Assembly (NCBI GenBank): GCA_007844125.1
Contig: CM017562.1
Span: 61,593,510 to 61,657,509 of the forward strand
DNA from: Sinonovacula constricta
Lineage: Eukaryota; Mollusca; Bivalvia; Cardiida; Solecurtidae
DNA length: 64,000 nucleotides
Reading direction: 5' to 3'
The position numbers and the translations under genes were made by a program. Below are positions 26,747 to 39,508 of the stretch, piece after piece (the first letter of the stretch is position 1; each line of letters opens with the position of its first letter). The notes beneath the pieces are model-generated. The model saw only the letters and a list, made by a program, of their open reading frames with translations. It did not search any database and was not told the DNA's origin.

Positions 26747-28317
26747 CCCCTATTGTAACTGGTTGTACCCTTATTGTAACTGGTTGTATTCTTATTGTAA
26801 CCGGTTGTACCCCTATTGTCACCGGTTGTACCCCTATTGTAACCGGTTGTATCCTTATTGTAACCGGTTGTATCCCTGTTGTAACTGGCTGTACCACTAT
26901 TGTAACTGGTTGTACCCCTATTGTAACTGATTGTACCCCTATTGTAACTGGTTGTACCCCTATTGTAACTGGTTGTACCCCTATTGTAACTGGTTGTACC
27001 CTATTGTAACTGGTTGTACCCCTATTGTAACTGGTTGTACCCCTATTGTTACTGGTTGTACCCCTATTGTAACTGGTTGTACCCCTATTGTAACTGGTTG
27101 TAGCCTATTGTAACTGGCTGTACCCCTATTGTAACTGGTTGTACCACTATTGTAACTGGCTGTACCCCTATTGTAACTGGTTGTACCCCTATTGTAACTG
27201 GTTGTACCCCTATTGTAACTGGCTGTACCCCTATTGTAACTGGTTGTACCCCTATTGTAACTGGTTGTACCCCTATTGTAACTGGTTGTATCCCTATTGT
27301 AACTGGTTGTATCCCTATTGTAACTGGTTATACCACTATTGTAACTGGTTGTACCCTATTGTAACTGGTTGTATCCCTATTGTAACTGGTTGTACCCTTA
27401 TTGTAACTGGTTGTACCCCTATTGTAACCGGTTGTACCCCTATTGTAACTGGTTGTACCCCTATTGTAACTGGTTGTACCCCTATTGTAACTGGCTGTAC
27501 CCCTATTGTAACTGGTTGTATCCCTATTGTAACTGGTTGTACCACTATTGTAACTGGCTGTTCCCCTATTGTAACCGGTTTTACCCCTATTGTAACCGGT
27601 TGTACCCCTATTGTAACCGGTTGTATCCTTATTGTAACCGGTTGTATCCCTATTGTAACTGGCTGTACCCCTATTGTAACTGGCTGTACCCCTATTGTAA
27701 CCGGTTGTACCCCTATTGTAACCGGTTGTACCCCTATTGTAACCGGTTGTATCCTTATTGTAACCGGTTGTATCCCTGTTGTAACTGGCTGTACCTCTAT
27801 TGTAACTGGCTGTACCCCTATTGTAACCTGTTGTATCCCTATTGTAACTGGTTGTATTCTTATTGTAACCGGTTGTACCCCTATTGTAACCGGTTGTACC
27901 CCTATTGTAACTGGTTGTACCACTATTGTAACCGGTTGTACCCCTATTGTAACTGGTTGTACCCTATTGTAACCGGTTGTACCCCTATTGTAACCGGTTG
28001 TATCCTTATTGTAACCGGTTGTATCCCTGTTGTAACTGGTTGTACCCCTATTGTAACTGGCTGTACCCCTATTGTAACTGGTTGTACCCCTATTGTAACC
28101 GGTTGTACCCCTATTGTAACTGGCTGTACCCCTATTGTAACTGGTTGTACCACTATTGTAACCGGTTGTACCCCTATTGTAACTGGCTGTACCCCTATTG
28201 TAACCGGTTGTACCCCTATTGTAACCGGTTGTATCCTTATTGTAACCGGTTGTATCCCTGTTGTAACTGGCTGTACCCCTATTGTAACTGGTTGTAACCC
28301 TATTGTAACTGGTTGCA
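26747..28317 (+). repeat. 21-bp minisatellite array, about 75 units
   Basis: The unit is CCCCTATTGTAACTGGTTGT plus A, with point variants at fixed places: AACCGG for AACTGG, GGCTGT for GGTTGT, ATCC or ACCA for ACCC, and CTGTTG for CTATTG. A few units are 20 bp (about 26997, 27102, 27350 and 27959), which shifts the frame. A variant string (ATCCTTATTGTAACCGG then TATCCCTGTTGTAAC) recurs at 26851, 27751, 28002 and 28233, and in part at 27625, with spacings of 11, 12 and 6 units, a higher-order pattern. Because 21 is divisible by three, four of the six frames lack stops over long runs (TPIVTGC and YPYCNWL forward; GVQPVTI and GTTSYNR reverse). I judge these not to be genes. Confidence 0.97.
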
Positions 28318-30245
28318 TCTCCACATATTGCTTATTAATATTTTCCCTTTTACAATCAATATATTGTAAACTTTAAATAATTATATTTGATATATTACTA
28401 CACAGCGATACCATTATAAAAAACATCATTTACGGGAAACGTAAACGATAATAATTTATTTTTTCGTTCTGATCATTTTGGCTATGTATGCATTGACCAT
28501 GATTATTTTTTCTTGAATAAATATTTTAAACAAGAAAAAGAATGTAAGAAATCGAACTTATTGACAATGCAACGTACTTTTACTGAATTGATATTACAAA
28601 AGATAATTTATTCACGTAATAAATATAAAAGAAAATGTTTTATATTGAATATAGTGATATATGTTTTGTGTAAATAAATAACAAATGAGCACTTCTGAGA
28701 TTTTCGAAATGAATTCAAACTTATATCAAGGTTATTTATTTGTTTGTCCTATGATAACAATTTTGCAAAAAGTATCTATGACGGTCTTTAAGTTGAAAAT
28801 ACCATAAAAACTTAGATAGCATCATAAATATTTAACACTGGACAAAGTAAATGTTTGAACAATGTCAGATGTCATCCGTCTACGCGGCATATATTAGGAG
28901 TTCGTATATGTTTTAAATAGAAATACTGAAATGAAAATTATCTTAGAATTCAAAAAAGGCAGAACAACAAGAAATGAGCCTTACGGACTCAAAGGTCAAT
29001 ATATTCAAGGAATAAAAGGGAACACTGCCGCTCTTAAAAACAGAATAACTTTAGCAAATTAACAGTTCTTGTTAAAACTTTAATGGTTGCTTGAAATTTT
29101 CGAATAGTAACATATTGGATGCCTTCTTCCACAATAACTAACAGATAAATACACATGGACATGAAACTGTGGTTGTGTACTCAGTTTTACATGCCTAACA
29201 AGTAAGATGCCAACTGTGCTAACGATTATGTAGCTCTGTGATGCAAATTTCTCAGATCACAGTAACATCTGCTATCATAGAGCACAAAACACATAGCACC
29301 GAAAGATGACGAAACAGATTTAAACAAGATTATTATATGTTGGATTATGTATTAAAATGAACATACTAGGATACTGATATTTTAACAACAAAGTATGGGA
29401 TCTTTAAATAAAAATATTTTATTTTACTACATTTATGGTGTTTGAAATATTTTTGCATTGCCTTTTGAGACGGCAGTAGTTACTCTAGTGTAGCGAAACG
29501 TAGTATTAAGAAGGAAGGGTATCGAGTGACATATTATTTATAATAAATGATTAGTTTATTAGATGTGAACGATAGAAATAAGATCCTCTTTAACCAAACT
29601 ATTTTACAGAATGTTGCCCTAACAGTTATGTATTTTTCAGTACCCTTTATTCTTCATGTTTGCTTGAAAACGTTGCAGAACGAAAAACAAAAGTAGTTAC
29701 GCTATTGTGACAGAAATTGAGAAAAGTTTAACATAGCTTCTGTGTAATCTTTTTTAAGTTATCTGATCCTGCTGTCTCTGTCGTTAAGAAGTTTTATATA
29801 TCCTTTAAGTCTTCTCGATGTTCAAACCTGTCCTACAATTGGGCTATTTTATCCTACAATCCTTAAATGATAAGGTCATTTGTCTCACTAAAAGATTATT
29901 TGCCCTATATTTGTTGTAGGGCATAATAGCAACAACAGTATTGAACTGTCCCTGTGTTAGGATACGAGGGAGTACAATTCTATTTTAGATATGAAATAAA
30001 TAAACTAGTCATCTCCATTGCGGCCAGTTTTATGTGATAAATTTTAATTGATTGTTATTATTTTCACGTTAATTACTTTTTTTTTCACGTGATCGTATTA
30101 CTGTTTAGAGGTGGTGCTACTAAGAGGTTAAAAACGTTTATAATAAGCGATCGGCAGAATGGGTTTATTGTTTTGAGGTTGTGCTGCTCAGAGGTGCCTC
30201 TTTGGTAATGTACCTATTTCAATAACTATGACTTTATGATTCTAA
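28318..30245. other. AT-rich non-coding stretch
   Basis: No gene or element recognised. Confidence 0.4.
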
Positions 30246-30478
30246 TTTTGTTTTGTTTTGTTTTGTTTTATGAAATACATCGCAGCGACTAGTTATGATC
30301 ATTATAGCGATGTGCAGCTATTTGGTTGAGGAAGACCCACCGGCGCACCGCAAGTCGGCTGGAAGAACTTCCAATATTAAGTCATTTGCCATAAACGGGA
30401 CTCGAACCCACGTGGTGAGAGGCTTAACAGACAGAGGAGATACAAATCGGCGACTTAACTACTATGCCACGGGAGCCC
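30246..30478 (-). mobile_element. tRNA-derived SINE family C, full-length
   Basis: Read on the minus strand it starts GGGCTCCCGTGGCATAGTAG (30478 downward) with an A-box-like TAGTAGTTAAGTCG. It has a canonical B box GGGTTCGAGTCCC at 30397-30409, then a tRNA-unrelated body including GGTCTTCCTCAACCAAATAG, and ends with a CATAACTAGTCGCTGCGATG block and a (CAAAA)n tail at 30246-30270. The body and tail match the truncated copy at 13813-13945. The head resembles a type II (leucine/serine-like) tRNA with an enlarged variable region. Confidence 0.85.
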
Positions 30479-33400
30479 TCTGTTATCCTGTCTCAGTATA
30501 AAACGCTCATATAAAACAAAAGAAAGAGATTTTTATCATTTGATTGCAGTTTTACAGCATCAAATACCTATCAAAAGACACTATGACAGTGCACTTAGTA
30601 ACCATAGGTATGATGTTAAGTACGAGAAATCGTAATGCGAAGTAGACCGTGATACTCTACATCTATATATATCTATATTTCAATGCCGATATGTCTCAGC
30701 TGACCCGTTAGCGGTCATGATATACATATACTAGTGTCAACTTACTGAAAATCATAGAACTATGGTATAGTTGATTATTAGGCGCCCACGCCTCGTGGAG
30801 AAAATAATAAATCAACGTTTATTAAAAGATACATGCACAATATACTTACGTCATACAATAAGAGCCTCAGAGTCACGTAAATCTGGTAGTATCGTGTTCC
30901 TACGCTGATATTACGCATTTCAACGACTGCATCACGTGAAAAATGAATATTCTTCATGCTTGGTTTTATCGCCCAAACGCCAGTATTTTAATTATCTGAG
31001 GTTGGGTTTACTTAAATCGGATATAGTTCTGTCTTTACCATGAATGTCATGCCGTGAGCATCTCGCATGATACCATTCTCAGACACATAATCGTGGAACC
31101 AGCAGGAACCGTCGTAGAACTACCCTTATGATTGCTTTGGCGTTAGCAAGCGAGCTATACCACTTCAATTCCTTAATTTAATAATATATGCTCGTTTAAA
31201 ACGATACCATAGTGTTTTCAGTCGTATAACGTGGATACAAATGTCTCAGAAAATTTCTTTTTCGACGTTTCTGCCCTATGGCATTTTTCCAAATACTAAC
31301 TAAAAACTGCACAGTCACTACAGGTAGTAAGCCGAAATGTCGTTCTTGTTAGGTCGATGTCGTTAGCGGAATTGAAAAGTTTCATAATATAACAATTACA
31401 TGTAGTTCAAAGTAATCTCAGAACATAATTTTAGAACTCTGCCGCAAGATAATTGCACGGGCTGATTGGATGATTTCTAAATGAGAACACGTGCACAATC
31501 CAAGAATGAGCTTGATACATAGCTTATCTTTGGAGTTGAAATTGATATGCTCCGAGGCAATTTGCCAACAATCTGATCTATTTGCCTGATTTACCACAAA
31601 TCCTTAATTAGAAATTAGCGTTGAAAGAAACTATTACGATAACATATAATAGGTAAGTAAACGCTGGAGAAACATCTAACATTCTAAAATATAAGATTAT
31701 CGGAGGGCCATGCAATAGACTTGTTGTTAAATGCGAAAATTATCCTATTTTAGAACAAATGAAAACTTTTGTTTCCAATTAAATAAAGGTTTGTTGGCAG
31801 AATGTGCAAACATTAATATTAAGATAATTGATATACTTAGCCATATAATTAAATTTGACACAGTCGTACTGCTATGAACTATGCCATAATCATACAAACA
31901 TCAGATTATTTGGATATGCTCTGACAGTTGTTCCATTACACTGCGAATCTTAAAAAGAACATAAAATCGTTCTCTTCAGGTAATCCTACTGAAATACGTA
32001 TCATTTAGAGTGTGTAATCATGTCTTGACTGCCTATACTAATATTCTGCAATCGTACATGTACATTAGATGCTTGGGGTGATAGTGCCATGTCCAATCTA
32101 ATTCAACAGAATATTGCCGGTGTATATAGCTTTGCAATCATCGCTGTTCCGTATACCCATTTTTTCTGTTTTCACAAAGGATAAGCATGCATTGCTCTAA
32201 CTACTTTCACAGTTGGGGTTTAAAAGGTGGAAAATACGAAAGTCATTTTTTTTTGTACGAAACAGGATAAAAAAGGGAATGATAGAAAAAATACTCTCAT
32301 TTTACAATCAAATGAGGTTCAAGAAAACTATGCTTCTACTTCAAAGCGGGCTCTTTGATATTAAATACATATTTATGCTTATGAGTGTGTGTTTTCATGT
32401 TTGCTCACATAAAATAGTGTGTAATGTCAACACTAAAGTCAAATCGTCTTACTGTCAGAAGGTCAATCAAGACACATCACGCAGGCTGTTGGAGTTTCGA
32501 ATTAACTTGGCAAATTTATTTATTGCAGAAAAAAAATGCTGTTTATTATAAACATAACTGATTGGAAAATAGTGTTTGGGTTTGCCTTAAATATGATTGA
32601 ATATGATAGAATATTGTGTTCAAGTACGCATAATCTAATGTCTGTGGTATTATGCCTGATTGATTGACTACAAAACATGTGAACATAAACCAAAAGCAAA
32701 ACAGTCGTGCATTATTATACGATGTAGCACGTAAAACGATATTTTTTATTTTTACCTTTACATGTTTATTCAACTGTAAAACTATAAAAGGGATATAAAC
32801 GTGTTGGTCTTTTTATATTGCTCATGATTCGATTTACTCCCTTGTATAGATGACGTCATCAAACAATAAATTACATTATGTGTTGTTTTGTTAATTGCTA
32901 AAAAATACATTAGTAAGATATAAAGAACATATACACAGTGATGTTTTGTATTTATTTTCCCCGATACAAACTTTGAGAACTGTTGACAGTTTTAGTTTTA
33001 AGACATGGGTGCAAGTAAGATAATGGATCATTGGTGCATAAATCAGAAAATAATGGACAATACAAAACCTTTGGATACCTTTGATTGACAAAATGTCTTT
33101 ACTGATCAGTTTTGAATGTAAATCTTAACTACGGCCTTGAGGTACGTGTAGAAATGATATATAACAACAACAAAAATATTCTCAAACTTGTTTAAAATCT
33201 CTTATTTTATATTTGATTGTACACAAAATTTCCACATACTTGAACTACATTAACCACAACTTAAATGCTAATATTCAAGTTATCAAAGCACAATACTTGT
33301 ATACACTTAAATAAAGAGAAAAAAGAACATTTTATCAATATGATACAAAGGCGTAAATAGCTGTATGTTACTTGGAAATCAGATAGTTATTAAGTTTATA

Positions 33401-33564
33401 TTAATAATTTATAATATTATATACCCTATGAACCTGAAGCATTTTGACTAGTCGAGAGCTTCGTACGCGCGAGTCCCATGAAAAGTGATAACTACTCCGG
33501 GAATTAATATTGACCTTTGTTATTCTCACGACGTGTTAAATTTTCATGCGCACTGTAAACAAAC
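30479..33564. other. AT-rich non-coding stretch
   Basis: No gene supported. The plus-strand open frame at 32213-32551 (112 codons) is lysine/phenylalanine-rich and motif-free. Confidence 0.4.
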
Positions 33565-33846
33565 ATGGCGTCACGTAGTAAGCAGGCGAGAATGTTTTAA
33601 ACCATATCTTCGGACGATGTGGAAGCCTTGAAGGGAAATATTGAATCAAAAAAGACAAAAAAGTGACATCAGTTGCCGTGAGTGCGTTTAGGGAGTATGC
33701 TTGGCATATGCAAGTCAGTGCAGACTTCGAAAGCATTCATGAACGCTGCTGAGCTCGACAATCACCTGGAATGTTTTTTCGTTGAAATGAGAAACAAAGA
33801 TGGTTCGTTGTATAAGAAAACAACTCTGATAACATCATATCATCAG
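33565..33846 (+). pseudogene. Broken Crypton/KIAA1958-like coding fragment
   Basis: An AAACATGGCG start at 33565 opens a reading MASRSKQARM that hits a stop within 12 codons. In the same frame SSDDVEALKGNIESKKTK continues; after a frameshift KVTSVAVSAFREYAWHMQ follows; and after a second shift AELDNHLECFFVEMR and KDGSLYKKTTL. The order (basic N terminus, a helix around AFREYAW, then an ELDxxLexFFxEmRxKDGS(l/e)Y block) is the N-terminal pattern of Crypton-derived tyrosine-recombinase-like proteins (KIAA1958, QRICH1, DUF3504 families), which are abundant in bivalves. The large catalytic part is absent downstream. With one stop and two frameshifts it is non-functional here. The family assignment is from motif memory; a homology search would settle it. 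Confidence 0.6.
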
Positions 33847-34779
33847 GATGCTTCAAATTCAAAGGCGATATTATATAACAAGTAAATGCTAATGTTCAGG
33901 TCGATATGTCGACCCAACATTAGTTTTTATTAGTATGATACTCGTAGGAACCCTATATATTTAAAGTTTTTATTTTGTCAAACGCTGTTCACGTGTGAGT
34001 TAAATGAACGTGATATTGACCGTGAAAAATAAATTTATCTCCAAACCTCGGCAATCCTCGGTAATGCTCGGTAAATGTTGTGTTAATGCTTCAATTGAAT
34101 ATTGTTATTGTCAATTTTTTGTTAATAAAGCATATAGCATTTCGTCAATAAAGATTAATGTTTTGGTCATCGTAATATTTTTAAGGGTCTTGTTTATTGT
34201 TTTATTGATCTCTGCGTGCGTCCTCAGCGAGCATTACATTAACAAGGTTTATACTGCATAATTTAGATTGACATTAACACATGTCTATGTTGAATAGTAT
34301 TATTTTAGTATAATAACCTACATAAATTAAGCTTGGCGATGCAAATACATTAAAGAATATACCTAATTTTGATATGACTTATATAGTGTTTCCAATGGAT
34401 GTTTAAGTGTATGTACTGCATAAAATTCAATGGCGGTTTTACCTTTATATTTCACGCACATATTTTTTTAATGCAAACATGCAGCTTTGGTCCTCTCACT
34501 GAGAAATCCATTAGCGTACTATGCATCATTACATTCAGTCTCCTCTTAAGAAGCCGGCGAAAGTTTTTGGGCATGCTTTATTAAACGTCGTTTTTTGATC
34601 AATGATATATCGACACAGACTCCAGTCAACGATGTACGGTAATGAATATATTCAGCAAGTTGTTGACGTTTGTCTCTTGGTCCAGTGTGTTGTGCCTGAC
34701 GATGCCTACATATCACACTACTTAAAAATGTCTTACAATTAAGTGTCAAGCCAAGTGAGTTTAATCTCGTTAAGTGCAG
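33847..34779. other. AT-rich non-coding stretch
   Basis: No gene supported. The minus-strand open segment at 34546-34749 (67 codons, basic) is the most protein-like part but lacks a recognisable family. Confidence 0.35.
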
Positions 34780-34806
34780 ACACCGTGTCTGTTAAACACA
34801 CGGTGT
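34780..34806. repeat. Perfect 9-bp inverted repeat
   Basis: ACACCGTGT and ACACGGTGT are separated by CTGTTAAAC. The hairpin lies about 50 bases left of the mariner insertion and outside its terminal repeats. No function can be assigned. Confidence 0.7.
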
Positions 34807-35288
34807 TTAAAGAAATGACCAAGCATAAGACGTCAGTTTAGAAAAGAGCAGTAAGTTACGAGGGTTGATCAGAAAGTTCGTAGAATGGTGCTATATTTTC
34901 TATATATGACGTTATATGCGCTTCAAATTTTGAATAAATATTCTTTCATTTATTTTAAATATTTTCACCAGAAATTTTTAAAATCGAACAGTTAGTTTCA
35001 TTTTTATGAATATTTATAATCACCACCCAACGTTACCCCGGAGCACGCCAAATTTTAAAGCAATGTAAGTATCACATGGCACGACTTTGACCCTTGTTTT
35101 TTTGCGAAATTCCGCGAAATATTGTCTGCTATTGACGTGACGTCAACTATTTTATTTTCACGTTGATTATGACGTCATGCGATGTATACAACGCATTTAA
35201 TGTACATTTGAGTGACGCGCATCGTTCACACACAACGTCCTTTATGGTACTTCCAGAAAATGAAGAATAGCGAGCGGCGGTAAAATTT

Positions 35289-36030
35289 TGCTTCAATTTA
35301 GGATATTCAGCCACAGAAACGTATAATACTATGCAGAGGGCTCAACACACCAAAGATATGAAGAAAGCTACTGTTTTCAAGTAGTTTAAACGCTTCAAGG
35401 ATGGCAGATCAAACATAAGCGATGATGCACGCTCAGGGAGACCATCCGTTATTACGCCGACGTTAGTGGCGTCAGTGAAGACGTTCATTGAAGAAGACCG
35501 TCGGCGCACTATTAGAGATGTAGTGTATAGTCCTGACCTCGCCCCAATGGATTTCTCCATTTTTCCTGAGGTACTTAAAACACATCCATACTAGAAAATG
35601 TTGAAAATATAATTTTAAAAATGTTTCAGAAATAACAATACGTTTACTGCAAACTAAACACCACAGTTAATATAAAAAAATAAAAATAACATAAAATTTC
35701 AATACGAGATAATAGCAGAAATAATATTTTTGATTCATTCTATAAAATTAATATAAAATTATGTATTTAAACTTTTCAAGCCAATCGTCAATATAAACTA
35801 TTGATATCTCAGGTACGTGGTAAAATGACTGTTATGCAATTGTCTCTGCAGGTGAAGTCCAGATTGGACTACGCGGCCTACCGGAACTGCGACAGGCGTT
35901 GCACGAGATTATCGCCGACTTCAACGAGACTTGGTACCGGAACGTGTTCTCTGCGTGGATTCACAGGCATCAGAGATGTTTACAGTGTTAGGGTGACTTT
36001 ATTGAAAAGTTGTAGTAAATCCTATGTCAT
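35289..36030 (+). pseudogene. Mariner transposase relic with core deletion and intron-like insert
   Basis: From 35289 the translation reads FCFNLGYSATETYNTMQRAQ, then VFK, a stop where the family has tryptophan, and FKRFKDGRSN, DDARSGRPSV: the N-terminal helix-turn-helix region. It continues to EEDRRRTIRDV and jumps directly to YSPDLAPMDFSIFPE, the motif around the third catalytic aspartate, so roughly the middle third (with the first two catalytic aspartates) is missing. After FPE at 35570 a segment of 242-281 bp interrupts; coding-like sequence resumes as VKSRLDY, then in another frame LPELRQALHEIIADFN, WYRNVFSAWIHRHQRCLQC, a stop, and GDFIEK, the C-terminal domain. Two stops and at least one frameshift make it a pseudogene. 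Confidence 0.88.
35571..35851 (+). other. AT-rich intron-like insertion inside the mariner relic
   Basis: The segment starts GAG/GTACTT and can end at either of two acceptor-like sites: GATATCTCAG/GTACG (35812) or, better, TTGTCTCTGCAG/GTGAAG (35851). Joining 35570 to 35852 restores an FPE-VKSRL reading, which fits the usual FPELKxxL of mariner transposases; joining to 35813 gives FPE-VRGKM. The hexamer AGGTAC is present at 35569-35574 and 35811-35816, so an insertion with a 6-bp duplication is an alternative. The insert is far more AT-rich than the flanking coding relic. Confidence 0.5.
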
Positions 36031-36286
36031 TTGCGCTTGTTGCGGTTGTGAGACGTCGATGCGACGTCGATTTCGACGTCGTTTTTGTAACCCCGGGGTG
36101 CTCCGGGTCGAGTTTATTGTATTTGCTATTTCTTATATAGATTTTATATTTGTTATTTTATTGTTATGATTTTTTTCAGATTTTGTTTATGAGATATTAG
36201 GCTATATCATATTAAAAATTTAAATGTCTGCGCTTGTTAGTTGTCAAGTTATAGCACCATTCTACGAACTTTTATGATCAACCTCG

Positions 36287-37159
36287 TATGTGTAACAAGA
36301 ATGCGGGTTGCCTAATGCACGACCAGATTTAAGCATGCTTATCTATTCCTTTGACAAATAAAGTGCATACACATTACAAAGACCATTAATAATTTCGTGT
36401 AAATTCTTTTGAAAACATATTTATACAAAACAAAATCTATGTCTGTTTCCTTTAACAAAAGGATTCAGAGTTGCATTAATGTGCTGGAAGTGTTACTTGG
36501 CCTATCATCGAGCGTACTGTTACATTTTAATAATTGACAATCACGAATTCATACATCTAGACAAGTGTTTTATACAGAGACTGAAACCTGTTATCGACAT
36601 TGACGAAGTACGAGATTATATTTGTGTTTCCCGCATGTTGTAAAGTAAATATCTGTGGTTTTAAATGATAACATAGAACAAAAATAATAAATGAATGAAA
36701 AAAATGAATGAAAACGAAAAAATCCTACTCATTTTAGTATTTTATTAATTGTCACCTTCCTTAATTCTTACACAATTTACCATCAATTTCTTCAGATTGC
36801 TTCGCTAGCTTCCATGTAAATACTTACTGGTAAGGACGACATAAACTGTTTGGAAGAAAACGCATTGCTGCATTTTGCCATGGGAAAACAAATGCGTTAT
36901 AAACTGTTTTGTGTTTAGTCCAACGACTGCAAATTTCGCAGGAGGTTACCACTGACGAAGCGTTGGAGAATATCTGGATTTATTCACGTTCAGAACCTTG
37001 AGACTACAGGTCGTAATTTAAAAGAGACTTTTGTCTTCTTTTTTAAGTTATATATGTTGTGTATATTTCAAAAAACTTTGACAGGAAAAAATTATTCTGA
37101 TAAATAACTCTCCATATTTATGTTTCTAAAACGTCGAAACTTCGAAGGTAATGTACATG
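36287..37159. other. AT-rich non-coding stretch
   Basis: Nothing recognised between the mariner and the hAT-like left end, except ATGTACA at 37151-37157, the possible target duplication of the latter. Confidence 0.4.
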
Positions 37160-38262
37160 AGGGCTGTTAAGATATGACTGAAACGTGCTACGATATATAT
37201 TGCAATACGTGTTACAATACAGGGCTCCCGCTGCCATGCGCCAAATGCGCCATTGGCACAAAATCAAAAAAAGTGGCTCATTTTTTTTTCAAAATTGGCG
37301 CATCCTTATGGCGCACGATTTTTTCGGCAATATATTGAATATATTGTCATACTTTATTTGTATATGCGTTTATTTAAGTTTTATTATAAGGAGCAATTGC
37401 ACTCAATATAAAGTGCAGAATTAACAAATACCCGAGTACAATATGACATAGATTTATAAACTTCACAATAGGTAAACAGAGAAACAAGAAAGTAAGTAAT
37501 ACAACTAGAAGGTCTCAAAGTACAAACAGTCAAACTGAAAAACTACAAAACAACAGTGTAGTTTGACGTTCCCAATGAATATCAGTGAAGACGCTATACG
37601 AGTGTATTTAGGTTGGTTGGGCCTCAACCGTTATCTGACAGGCACATTAAATGTTCACACAATAACTTTCGTTGTTGATATTTCCTCTTTCAACCCGTAG
37701 TGTTCCCACATATCGCTTTTACCATTTCATTTGCCGTTCTTTCGAAAGAATTAGTTGGCCCGACCATATTGTTTATAAACTGCAAGAGTCGTGTTCGATT
37801 AAATTGGCGACAATAGGTAATAATAATGTTCTAAGTATTCTGCAACGCACTATCTCACAACAATATAGCCATTACAGTACATTGTATATCCAATGAATTG
37901 CATGCTTCCACCCAATATTCGACTATCTCAAATCGAGAAACTAAATTGTGCAGATGAAGTCAAAATCCAATTTTAAACTCTTATTGTTAGGAATACCGCA
38001 AATGCAAATCGGGTAGGTCGCATTTCCCGGGCTGTTTAGAATGAACTCCGCCGACATCGAATTGGCTTAAGACTACACTTTCAGTCGGTTACTGGCGATT
38101 GCGTATTATCAATACGAGCATCTTTGACTTTTGATGCACAAAATAATGGCAGCAACCAAATTATAGAAAAAATTGCCAAAGAACCGGTACAGTCATTGTG
38201 TATCGCGGTGCTGTATCGATTTTACTCCGTGGCGTAATATACCGGTATACCGCGACAGCCCT
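37160..38262. mobile_element. Possible hAT-like non-autonomous element
   Basis: The ends AGGGCTGT (37160-37167) and ACAGCCCT (38255-38262) are perfect 8-bp inverted repeats, and ATGTACA occurs just outside both (37151-37157 and 38264-38270, each separated by one or two bases). Sub-terminal sequence near the right end (ACCGGTATACCGCGAC) has the style of hAT-family ends. The length of 1103 bp and absence of a transposase reading suggest a non-autonomous copy. A second end-like sequence, CAGGGCTCCCGCTGCC at about 37220, may belong to a different, nested or older element. Short repeats can pair by chance, so confidence is moderate. Confidence 0.4.

Positions 38263-39508
<1,246 letters not shown>

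Larger units (their letters stand above)
34859..36286 (+). mobile_element. Dead mariner-type transposon, complete ends
   Basis: The two ends form terminal inverted repeats of about 37 bp (left 34859-34895, right 36250-36286, both starting CGAGG and ending GTAGAATGGTGCTATA with small indels between). Both are flanked by TA (34857-34858 and 36287-36288), the duplicated target of Tc1/mariner elements. The length is 1428 bp. A shorter subterminal inverted match (CCCGGAGCAC near 35040, GTGCTCCGGG near 36097) lies inside. The transposase relic runs on the plus strand; the catalytic core is largely deleted, so the copy cannot move by itself. The element may still be recognised in trans if a related transposase exists in the genome. 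Confidence 0.92.

Noticed and set aside
26747..28317. CRISPR array
   Set aside because: Units are contiguous with no unique spacers, and the host is eukaryotic.
26667..28376. Long open frames of up to 335 codons (YPYCNWL or TPIVTGC repeats) as a repetitive secreted protein
   Set aside because: The 21-bp unit is divisible by three and lacks stops in four frames on both strands; 20-bp units break the frame, there is no signal peptide, and variants are not biased toward synonymous changes.
30390..30478. Functional tRNA gene on the minus strand
   Set aside because: Pol III boxes are present but the arms do not close into a cloverleaf, and a SINE body and tail follow.
35801..36169. 122-codon open frame as a new host gene
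   Set aside because: It is an out-of-frame reading through the mariner transposase relic; the true C-terminal reading is in another frame.
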